In this document: piece after piece, positions 27,536 through 35,239 of the stretch
Layout: each line of letters begins with the position of its first letter
Position numbering within the stretch: position 1 is the first letter of the stretch
DNA from: Methylomonas sp.
GTDB taxonomy: Bacteria; Pseudomonadota; Gammaproteobacteria; Methylococcales; Methylomonadaceae
Assembly (NCBI GenBank): GCA_002928965.1
Contig: PERU01000009.1
Span: 44,599-108,598, forward strand
Length of the DNA stretch: 64,000 nucleotides
Reading direction: 5' to 3'
The notes under the pieces: generated by a model
Told to the model about the DNA's origin: nothing
Seen by the model: the letters and a program-made list of their open reading frames with translations, nothing else
Database searches by the model: none
Position numbers and translations under genes: made by a program

Positions 27536-28030
27536 TTACTGTGCCTGTAACGCCAGTTTGTAGCCGCTCTGGCGGGCCTGTTTTAGCCAGTAATCGGCCT
27601 GTCCGCGTTGCGCAGAGTCTTCGCTGACGGCGTAAATGCGGTACAGCATGAATTGGGCGTGGGCATGACCCTGGCGGGCGGCGCTGGTAAACCATTGTTC
27701 GGCTTGCGGAATGTCCTGTTCGCCGCCGAGGCCCAGGTAATACAGTTCGCCCAGCAGGGCCTGACTGTTGCTGTTGCCGAAACGGGCCGAGCGATGGCAC
27801 CAGTCGAAGGCCTGGGTAAAGTTGATCTTGCGCAATTTGTCGCCGTAACGGTAGGCATAGCAGTTTTCGGCGGCGATGTCGGCTTCGGAGTCCATGCCGA
27901 TGAAAGCCGGTTGGCAGCCGGTGGTCAACAGAAGCGCGGCAACGCATAACAATCCGGCCTGCGATTTCAGCCCATTGTAGGGTGGGCATTGTTGCCCACG
28001 CGGTAGGGCGTTGATTCCGCGTGGGCACAT
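27536..28030 (-). CDS. Sel1/TPR-repeat lipoprotein
   Basis: About 164 residues from ATG 28030. Lipobox TTGC (LLCVAALLLTTGCQPAF), then Sel1-type repeats (FNSNSQ-like AQALLGELYYLGLGGEQD, AEQWFTSAARQGHAHAQFMLYRIY, ADYWLKQARQSGYKLALQ). A scaffold for protein-protein contacts at the outer membrane; beside a secretin, a pilotin or assembly role is plausible inference. The 5' end, like that of the prepilin at 21.1-22.7 kb, runs through a palindromic repeat (27978-28048), and the frame stays open upstream to 28477, so the start is uncertain. Confidence 0.75.
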   Translation of the reverse strand: MCPRGINALPRGQQCPPYNGLKSQAGLLCVAALLLTTGCQPAFIGMDSEADIAAENCYAYRYGDKLRKINFTQAFDWCHRSARFGNSNSQALLGELYYLGLGGEQDIPQAEQWFTSAARQGHAHAQFMLYRIYAVSEDSAQRGQADYWLKQARQSGYKLALQAQ

Positions 28031-28048
28031 GAATCGTGCCCACCCTAC
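27978..28048. repeat. Palindromic repeat (GTAGGGTGGGCA type)
   Basis: GTAGGGTGGGCA (27978-27989) and TGCCCACCCTAC (28037-28048), with inner TTGCCCACGCGG and CCGCGTGGGCA arms. It overlaps the 5' end of the Sel1 lipoprotein gene. Confidence 0.8.
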
Positions 28049-28428
28049 CGAACTGAGGAAATTGGTTTGATTTGCCCTCACCCCGGCCCTCTCCCAAAGG
28101 GAGAGGGCGTGTTTTCTTGTTTTCACAGTTCTGCATAACCGATTGAATATCCATGGCAACCAGCATAAAGCACCCTCTCCCCTCGTACCCAAAAGGGCAT
28201 AAAGGAGAGGGTTGGGGTGAGGGGAATAAAATTCGCCAATTGCCATAATGTTCAGTACTTCCTGAAATACCTTTCGCTCTGTCGAAGGGGCAATAGGCTT
28301 CGACAGGCTCAGCCCGAACGGAAACAGGCTCAGCCCGAACGGAAACAGGCTCAGCCCGAACGGAAAACTCATGGAAAACACGCTCAGCTTTAACGTAGTA
28401 GCGCTGATAAATCGGTTAAAAAACAAAC
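28049..28428. other. Repeat-filled spacer between secretin and Sel1 genes
   Basis: Contains CCCTCACCCC/CTCTCCC palindromes (28077-28113 and 28170-28226) and, at 28304-28366, a 21-bp unit in tandem. No gene supported. Confidence 0.65.
28304..28366. repeat. Tandem repeat, three copies of a 21-bp unit
   Basis: Unit CAGGCTCAGCCCGAACGGAAA repeats at 28304-28324, 28325-28345 and 28346-28366 without change. Confidence 0.9.
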
Positions 28429-30339
28429 TCATCGGTCGGAACTCATCATATTGACCGGGGCACAAAACTCGCCGCATTCGGGGCTGTCGGGTTGGGCCGG
28501 TGGCGGCACTGGCAGCGATTGCATGGCGGTATCCGGGGCGTACTGGTGGTATTTGTTGGTCGGATCGTACTGGGCCTGTGCCGGGTTATTGCCCTGATTG
28601 AGGATGTACGGGGTGATCAACAACACCATTTCCGATTTGCTGTCGGTATCTTCGGTCTGGCGGAAGATGTTACCCAGCAGCGGAATGTCGGCCAGATACG
28701 GCACTTTGCGGCGGTTTCTGGAAAAACTGTCGCGGATCAAACCACCGACGGCGACGGTGTAGCCGTGTTTGGCGAAGACTTCACCTTGCATGCGGGCGGT
28801 GGTGATGGTGTCCACCGGTAAATTGACCACGCCACCGTTGTTGCTGTCGACCACCGGAATGTTGGCTGCACCTTCGTTGAGAGTGGCGTTTTCCTGCATC
28901 ATCTGGATATGAATGCTGCCATCGGCGTTGATGTGCGGGATGATTTGCAAGGTGGTGCCAATCTCTTCCAGTTCGGTTTCCGGCGTGGTGATGGTACGGG
29001 TGGTGTTGATGTTGTCGATGTTGTCTATGGAATAGCCGCGCACCATGATGCGTTCTTCGCCGACAAACAGCTGGGCCGGACGGTGATTGGAGGCGACCAG
29101 CATCGGGTTGGAAATCACATTTAAACGGTTGTTGCGTTCCAGCAGTTCGATGTTGGCTTTGACTTTTTCGCTGACGAATTCGTAGACCAAGCTGCCGCCG
29201 CCGCTGAGGGCCGCGGCACCGCCCATGATCAGCGGGTTGAGGCTGTCGCCCTGGATTTTGGTGTTTTTGATTTCAAAGTTGAACAGTGAGGAAAAGTCTT
29301 CGCCAACTTTGACATCGATGATCTTCATTTCCAGCATGACCTGGGTTTGCGGAATGTCCATCTGCGTTACCAGATCGGCAATAGATTTGATAATGCCCTG
29401 GTCGCTGGTTTTGACGATTAATTGGTTGTGTTCCGAGTTGACGGTGACAAAGACGATTTTATTCATGCCGGCGACTTCGGAGAGTTTGCCGGAATCCACA
29501 TGTTTGCCATCGCTTTCGCTGGCGATTTCTTCGACCTGATTGACGCTCAAATCGCGGGGCACCTGGTTTTGCATGCCCATGTTGCCGTAGCCGGTATTGC
29601 CCATGTTGTTGCGATTGTTGCCGTAACTGTTATTGCCAAAACTGTTGTTGCCACGCCCGCCGAACATAGCGCCGCCGCCGCCAAAACCTCCCATCGCGTT
29701 ACCGCCGAAGCCGCCTCCAAAGCCTCCCATGCCGCCGCCCATACCACCACCGAAGCCGCCGACCCCCATGCCACCGCCGAATCCACCGCCCATACCGCCC
29801 CCGAAATTGCCACCATTTCGATTGCCGCCGACGCCGCCAAATCCACCACCCATGCCGCCCATGCCGCCAGTCATGGTAGGGGTAAAACTGACTCGCACTC
29901 GGGGGGCATACAGATTTTGGATAGCCATGGCAATGGCAATGACATTGGGGGTACGCAACTGAAACACTTTGACGTTGTCGTCTTCGCCCAGCACCAGATC
30001 CTTGCTGTATTCTTCTTTGGTCATCAGTCGGAACGTAACGTTGGCGGTGTCGTCTTTTCGATACCACAGGTCGCTGATGCGGCAGATGTTTTTGATGGCC
30101 TCTTCAAGGTTGACCTTTTTCAGGAAAATGGTGACGGTCTTTTTGCCGGCTTCCGGGGTGGCGACGATGTTTACGTCAGCATCTTCTGACAGCACGCGGA
30201 TGATGTCGGATACCTGAGAGCTTTTGAATTCCAGCTCCTGAATCTCAAACGGTTTAGTGGCGGCAGACACGGCAAATCCCGCCAGCATTAGACTCAGCAA
30301 GCATGTTGCTCTGAAATGGTTTAACGCTACACTTTTCAA
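28429..30339 (-). CDS. Secretin (GspD/PilQ/MshL family) with glycine-rich insertion
   Basis: Outer-membrane channel for the pilus-like system. 636 residues. TTG start at 30339 preceded by GAGGG at good spacing. Signal peptide about 1-26 (ends FAVSA). Secretin and TonB short N-terminal domain-like part (about 30-90, SEDADVNIVATPEAGKKTV), an N-domain at about 120-157, then a 100-residue Gly/Met/Asn-rich low-complexity insert (158-259), another N-domain (about 265-330), and the secretin core ending with VPYLADIPLLGNIFR and an ITPYIL segment. No lipobox. It heads the minus-strand operon. Confidence 0.92.
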   Translation of the reverse strand: MKSVALNHFRATCLLSLMLAGFAVSAATKPFEIQELEFKSSQVSDIIRVLSEDADVNIVATPEAGKKTVTIFLKKVNLEEAIKNICRISDLWYRKDDTANVTFRLMTKEEYSKDLVLGEDDNVKVFQLRTPNVIAIAMAIQNLYAPRVRVSFTPTMTGGMGGMGGGFGGVGGNRNGGNFGGGMGGGFGGGMGVGGFGGGMGGGMGGFGGGFGGNAMGGFGGGGAMFGGRGNNSFGNNSYGNNRNNMGNTGYGNMGMQNQVPRDLSVNQVEEIASESDGKHVDSGKLSEVAGMNKIVFVTVNSEHNQLIVKTSDQGIIKSIADLVTQMDIPQTQVMLEMKIIDVKVGEDFSSLFNFEIKNTKIQGDSLNPLIMGGAAALSGGGSLVYEFVSEKVKANIELLERNNRLNVISNPMLVASNHRPAQLFVGEERIMVRGYSIDNIDNINTTRTITTPETELEEIGTTLQIIPHINADGSIHIQMMQENATLNEGAANIPVVDSNNGGVVNLPVDTITTARMQGEVFAKHGYTVAVGGLIRDSFSRNRRKVPYLADIPLLGNIFRQTEDTDSKSEMVLLITPYILNQGNNPAQAQYDPTNKYHQYAPDTAMQSLPVPPPAQPDSPECGEFCAPVNMMSSDR

Positions 30340-31077
30340 TTACACCCTCTGTAACTTGATCGTTCATGGTTTTGTGCCCGTCATAAAAGCCGATAACGCC
30401 TACGCTTTTTTAACCCCGCGCCCTGCAGCCGCGCCCAATCGGCAGGTGGTTAGGCACCTGCTGCGGATGGCGGTTGTTGTTATTTGTGATGCGCTTGGCA
30501 AAATAAAGGCGCAAAGTGTATGTCAGTGAGGTTGTACTTGTCTGTAGGAGTAAATCCCGAAATTGTTTTCGGAATATTCCTGTGAGAAATGGGTGAAATT
30601 TCATGTGATTGTTTCTTGGGTAATTGCTGATTAAATCCTTCGACAGGATTCATGCCCTTTGGGTACGAACGGCAAGTGTTTCATTCCCGCGAATACCCTC
30701 TGGGGCACAAGTGCGGGAATCCCTAGCTTTGATTTAGGATATGGTCATAAATAACTTCCCGGAATTCTGCTTATTCCGAATCACACGATTCTTGCCCCCT
30801 CTTTGATAAAGAGGGGTTGGGGGGGAGATTTTTTAATAAATCCCCCTCGATCCCCCTTTTTCAAAGGGGGACGTTATTTGTAGCGAAATCCTTACTTGGG
30901 CTCCCGCACTTGTGCCCCAGAGGGTATTCGCGGGAGCGAGGGGGCTTTAATCAGCGCTTCCTTAGGCTGTAGGGGCGAATTTATTCGCCGTGTTTATCAG
31001 CAATCGGGCGAATGTATCTGGGCTTACACCGGCTATAATCGCCAGTCTTTTAATTCAGATTATTGGTCGAGCATCGT
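30340..31077. other. Divergent promoter region filled with repeats
   Basis: 738 bases between the minus-strand secretin operon and the plus-strand GspE-like gene. Holds a perfect 34-bp inverted repeat (30685-30718 with 30902-30935) around the C/G-run repeat copy 2 (30797-30872). Both operons' promoters should lie here; none was pinned down. No gene supported. Confidence 0.65.
30685..30935. repeat. Perfect 34-bp inverted repeat enclosing a C/G-run repeat
   Basis: The arm at 30685-30718 (starts TCCCGCGAATACCC, ends GTGCGGGA) returns as its exact reverse complement at 30902-30935. The arms are 183 bp apart and each has its own TCCCGC/GCGGGA ends. The inside carries the GAGGGGTTGGGGG repeat (30797-30872). 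Confidence 0.9.
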
Positions 31078-32787
31078 ATGGAAACCGCTAACACCCCTGA
31101 AAAATACGCCGATTTTTTGAGCGCTTTGAAACGCAACGGCAAGCTGTCGGATAGCGATTTAACCAAAGCCCGGCGCATGCAAAAGTCGGCGCAGGATGAT
31201 TCTTTGCCGCACATGCTGATCAAGCTGGGTTTGTGTTCCGATGCGGATGTGGCGGAAACCTTTGCCAAAACCCACAATATCGATCGGCTTAAGCCGGAGC
31301 ATTACCCGCCGCAATCGCCTTTGGCAGAAGGGGTGTCCTTACGTTTTTTAAAGCATCACCACATCGTGGCGCTGCAGGCTGCTGACGATGTCATTGATGT
31401 GGCGGTGATGGACCCGGAAGACGATTATCTGCCGCATGCCCTGCAATTGGCCACCGGCAAGCAGATCAGATTGCATGTCGGCCAACTGGCGGACATCGAC
31501 GCGGCCCTGGAAATCCAATATGGCGAAGGCAAGTCGCAGATGGATAAGTTGATGGACGGCTTGTCGGTGGAGCAGGAAGACAACGAAGACCTGGAGCATT
31601 TGAAAGACTTGGCCAGCGAAGCGCCGATTATTCGGATGGTGAATTTCATTTTGCAAAAAGCCGTGGAAAGCCGGGCCTCTGACGTGCATATCGAACCGTT
31701 CGAACAAAGCCTGAAAGTGCGGTTGCGTATCGATGGTGTGTTGCAGGACATCGATTCGCCGCCGGTGGCATCGACGGCGGCGGTGTTGTCGCGGATCAAG
31801 ATCATGGCCAAGCTGAACATTGCCGAACGGCGTTTGCCGCAGGATGGCCGGATCAAGCTGCAAATGATCGGCAAGGAACTGGATTTGCGGGTGTCGACCA
31901 TTCCGACCTTGTATGGCGAAAGCGTGGTGATTCGTTTGCTGGATAAGGAGAACGCGGTACTGGATTTTGCCTCACTGGGTTTTGTCGGCAAGCAGGCGGA
32001 AAATTTCATGCAGGTGTTGGCCCAGCCGCACGGCATTATTTTGATCACTGGCCCGACCGGTAGCGGTAAATCCACTTCGTTGTACGCGGCGTTAAAGACC
32101 CTGAATACCTCCGAGCGCAAGATCATTACCGTGGAAGATCCGGTCGAGTATCAGCTGGAAGGCATCAATCAGATTCAGGCCAAGCCGCAAATCGGTTTGA
32201 CCTTTGCCTCGGCACTGCGCTCCATCGTGCGGCAGGACCCGGATGTGATCATGATCGGCGAGATGCGCGATCTGGAAACTGCCAAAATCGCCGTGCAATC
32301 GGCGTTGACCGGTCACTTGGTGTTGTCAACGCTGCATACCAACGATGCCGCCGCCGGTATCACCCGTTTGCAGGACATGGGGCTGGAGGAATATTTGCTC
32401 AGTTCCACCATTAACGGGATTTTGGCACAACGTTTGGTCAGAAAATTATGCCCGGCCTGTAAACAATCCCAGCCGGCTTCGGAGACTTTGATCGAGGAAA
32501 TGCAGTTACGCCGCTGGCAACCGCAGAGCCAAATCGTATTGCATAAACCGGTCGGTTGCGCACTGTGTAACGGGATTGGTTATAAAGGCCGGGTGGCGAT
32601 CATTGAGTTTTTGACCATGAGTGAAGCCATCCGCAAGCAAATCATGAAACACGAGGAAGCCAACGTGATTCAGCAGCAAGCCATTCAGGAAGGCATGCAA
32701 ACCATGTATGAAGATGGGTTGAGCAAAGCCTTGCAGGGTATCACTACACTGGAAGAAGTGTTGCGGGTGACCACAGAGGCTGTGTAG
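31078..32787 (+). CDS. GspE/PilB-like assembly ATPase, third copy
   Basis: 569 residues from ATG 31078 (TTG 31063 adds five). N1-type domain (about 1-150, FLKHHHIVALQAADDVIDVAV), then SDVHIEPFE, RIDGVLQDID, Walker A GPTGSGKSTS near 330, Walker B DPDVIMIGEMRD near 390, STLHTND, zinc Cys (LCPAC, GCALCNG). Full and apparently intact. It is divergent from the secretin operon, which already carries its own GspE-like ATPase; it could be an alternate motor for that machine. Nothing else of a pilus system follows it. Confidence 0.94.
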   Translation: METANTPEKYADFLSALKRNGKLSDSDLTKARRMQKSAQDDSLPHMLIKLGLCSDADVAETFAKTHNIDRLKPEHYPPQSPLAEGVSLRFLKHHHIVALQAADDVIDVAVMDPEDDYLPHALQLATGKQIRLHVGQLADIDAALEIQYGEGKSQMDKLMDGLSVEQEDNEDLEHLKDLASEAPIIRMVNFILQKAVESRASDVHIEPFEQSLKVRLRIDGVLQDIDSPPVASTAAVLSRIKIMAKLNIAERRLPQDGRIKLQMIGKELDLRVSTIPTLYGESVVIRLLDKENAVLDFASLGFVGKQAENFMQVLAQPHGIILITGPTGSGKSTSLYAALKTLNTSERKIITVEDPVEYQLEGINQIQAKPQIGLTFASALRSIVRQDPDVIMIGEMRDLETAKIAVQSALTGHLVLSTLHTNDAAAGITRLQDMGLEEYLLSSTINGILAQRLVRKLCPACKQSQPASETLIEEMQLRRWQPQSQIVLHKPVGCALCNGIGYKGRVAIIEFLTMSEAIRKQIMKHEEANVIQQQAIQEGMQTMYEDGLSKALQGITTLEEVLRVTTEAV

Positions 32788-32794
32788 GCGGAGG

Positions 32795-34021
32795 TTATGC
32801 CTGTCGCAAGGCTTGGACAAGCCGCGGTATGTTCAGCGCCAGCATTGAAATGTCATCCGACTGTGCAATCTGTTGTTGATGTTGGCGCAGGTGGGTCATC
32901 ACCGTATCCACTTGAAGCTGCCAAGCGGGCGTTTCAGTCAGGGTGAGCTGCAGTCGTTCATCGCCAAACGCCTGACCATCCATCCCGATTTGGTCACTGA
33001 CCCCATCGGTGCAAAAAAACAAGCGGTTGATTGCGTCGATGGGATATTCACGGGCGGTACCGGTAAACTCCTGCTCAGAGCTGATCCCCAATGGCAGATT
33101 GTTGGACGTCAACGTTTGGCTCAACTGATTGTGCGCATCGAACATATAAATATCCGGTATGCCGCCTTGCCAGATAGACAGTCGTTGTGTGGTTAAATCC
33201 AGTTTGATCAATCCTGTCGCGCAAAACAGGCCAATCGGCAAGGTGCTGCACATTTTAGTGTTAATGTGTTTGGCCAATGCTTCGATGGGCAATGAGGTTT
33301 GGCAGAGGGTTTCAAAACTGTCTGCCACCAAGATGATCGCCAAGGCCGACTGCAGTCCATGACCGGTTAAATCGCCCATCATCAGGTACAGGGATTGTTT
33401 ATCGTCGCTGGCAAAGCTCAGTAAAAAGTCACCGCCGACTTCGGCTTTGGGATAGTTGCGATAGTCGAGGCCGTCCAGTTCCTGGTGATGGTAGGACACC
33501 ACGTTCCGGAATACGGTTTTGGCCATGTCCAGTTCGGTTTCCAGCAGATATTTTTGTTTTTCCAGTTCGGCGTTAGTCAACGACAAAGCTTGATTTTTTT
33601 CTGCCAGTTCTTGGGTCAGACGCTGTTTTTCAACATACAGATGATATTGGTTCAGTGCGTCCTGAGTCACTTTCTGCAGGGTCTCGGTGGGGCAGGGTTT
33701 GGGCAGATAGCGGAAAATTTCAGTTTCATTGATGGCTTCTATGGAAACATCGATATTAATGTTGCCGGTCAGCATGATCTGCACGGTATGCGGGGAAATG
33801 ATCATCACCTGTTTCAGCAGCGCCAGACCATCCATACCGGGCATGTTGTAGTCGGAAATAATCACAGCGATGTTGGCGTGCTGCTGGAACAAGTCCAGTG
33901 CTTGATCTGCAGAGAGGGCCGTGAGCAGGTTGAAGGCGCGTCCCAAGGTGCGTTGAAACATGTTGAGAACATTAGGTTCATCGTCCACACAGAGGATCAG
34001 ATCAGCACTTTTGGTCGGCAT
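32795..34021 (-). CDS. Response regulator with PP2C/SpoIIE-type phosphatase domain (RsbU-like)
   Basis: 408 residues. A receiver domain (about 1-125, LCVDDEP, IISDYNMPGMDG with phospho-acceptor Asp, KP pair in LPKPCP), a coiled coil (about 130-180), then a PP2C-type Ser/Thr phosphatase domain (about 190-405, GGDFLLSF, GDLTGHGLQSALA, CTDGVSDQIG, SDDISMLAL). Such proteins usually dephosphorylate an anti-sigma antagonist. Starts three bases after the HDOD gene. No anti-sigma or STAS gene is beside it. Confidence 0.9.
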   Translation of the reverse strand: MPTKSADLILCVDDEPNVLNMFQRTLGRAFNLLTALSADQALDLFQQHANIAVIISDYNMPGMDGLALLKQVMIISPHTVQIMLTGNINIDVSIEAINETEIFRYLPKPCPTETLQKVTQDALNQYHLYVEKQRLTQELAEKNQALSLTNAELEKQKYLLETELDMAKTVFRNVVSYHHQELDGLDYRNYPKAEVGGDFLLSFASDDKQSLYLMMGDLTGHGLQSALAIILVADSFETLCQTSLPIEALAKHINTKMCSTLPIGLFCATGLIKLDLTTQRLSIWQGGIPDIYMFDAHNQLSQTLTSNNLPLGISSEQEFTGTAREYPIDAINRLFFCTDGVSDQIGMDGQAFGDERLQLTLTETPAWQLQVDTVMTHLRQHQQQIAQSDDISMLALNIPRLVQALRQA

Positions 34022-34024
34022 GGG

Positions 34025-35239
34025 TTAATTGTTTGCTTGGGTGAATTGGGCGAGGGTGGATTCTGCAAGCGTTTGCCAGTGCGGCAAGCGTTGGATTTTA
34101 TGGATGCGTTGCAGATAATCCTGGTCGAGATCGATCTCAAATAAACGGTCGCATGAGGGTTTGAGCAGATAGGCGGCGACATGTACGGCAGTCAGCGCGT
34201 TCATGCCATCGTAGTCAGAGTCATTGGGAGTGTTTTGCAGCAGTACCGATTCGATGATGCGTGGCGGAATTTTCCACAGACTTAACAGGTAAGCAGCGGC
34301 TTCATAGCGGGTAAAGCCAAACGTTTGTCTTTCCAGTTGGTGTACCGGTGTTTTACTGTTTTTCACTTCGTGCATGAAGGTTTTCAGTTGATCGCTACCG
34401 CGCGACATAAAAACCAGCAGGCCTAAGTTATGCAATAGACCGCCCAGATAGGCTTGATCGGGCCTGTCTTCCGGTTGGTTTTCGGCCAGAGAAATGCATT
34501 TTGCCAGCGAAGCGACTTGCCAGGCGTCCTGCCATAGATATTCCAGGTAGCCCAGCATTTTGGGGTCTGTCACTGGAAAGGCGTTTTTGATGTGCAGCGA
34601 CAGCACCAAATTATTCAGCATTTTAATGCCAACCATGCCGATCGCTTCGCTGAGGCTGGATATGCGTTGGCGGATGCCGAAATACGGCGAGTTGACCAGT
34701 TGCAGCAGTCGAGCCGATAGCACCATATCGCGGGCAAAAATGTCGGCTAAGGCTACGACAGTGGAGGTTTCGCTGGCAATCGCCGCATTAATGTCGTGAT
34801 AGATTTTGGGCAGGCTGGGTAATTGGCTCGGATCGCCGAGGCTTTGAATGATGCGCGGGTTGTCGATGGTGGTCTGGATTTGAAAAATTTGGCTGATGGA
34901 TTCGCGTAAGGTTTCAATATTGCAGGGTTTGCAAAAATATTGATGAGCCACTTCCAGGGCTTTTCTCAGGGTGGTTTCGTCTGAATAGCCGCTGAATATG
35001 ATGCGGATGGTGGCTGGATAGAGTTGTTTGATGGTGAGTAATAACTCTTCGCCGCGTATATCCGGCATCAGCATGTCACTGACAATCAAATCAATGGGCT
35101 GATTTTCCATAACAGCCAAGGCGGCCTCGGCATTGTTGGCAAAATACAACTGCCATTCGTCGCGAAAAGGCCGCAATTGCCGTTTCAGGCCCTGAATGAC
35201 ATTGTCATTATCATCAACAAACAGGATGTTTTTTTTCAT
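34025..35239 (-). CDS. Response regulator with HDOD domain
   Basis: 404 residues: a receiver domain (about 1-120, LFVDDNDN, LIVSDMLMPDIRG, CKPCN) and an HDOD domain (about 145-345, LPSLPKIYHDINAAI, LQLVNSPYFG, LGGLLHNLGLLVF). HDOD proteins act in signalling, often with c-di-GMP or motility control. Its ATGA start overlaps the kinase stop by 4 bases. Operon partner of the kinase and PP2C regulator. Confidence 0.9.
   Translation of the reverse strand: MKKNILFVDDNDNVIQGLKRQLRPFRDEWQLYFANNAEAALAVMENQPIDLIVSDMLMPDIRGEELLLTIKQLYPATIRIIFSGYSDETTLRKALEVAHQYFCKPCNIETLRESISQIFQIQTTIDNPRIIQSLGDPSQLPSLPKIYHDINAAIASETSTVVALADIFARDMVLSARLLQLVNSPYFGIRQRISSLSEAIGMVGIKMLNNLVLSLHIKNAFPVTDPKMLGYLEYLWQDAWQVASLAKCISLAENQPEDRPDQAYLGGLLHNLGLLVFMSRGSDQLKTFMHEVKNSKTPVHQLERQTFGFTRYEAAAYLLSLWKIPPRIIESVLLQNTPNDSDYDGMNALTAVHVAAYLLKPSCDRLFEIDLDQDYLQRIHKIQRLPHWQTLAESTLAQFTQANN

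Noticed and set aside
28304..28366. CRISPR-like array
   Set aside because: Three adjacent identical 21-bp units without spacers; a tandem repeat. No CRISPR array or cas gene seen in the window.
29422..30189. 255-codon plus frame, Ala/His-rich
   Set aside because: Antisense of the glycine-rich secretin insert; the biased composition removes stops by chance.
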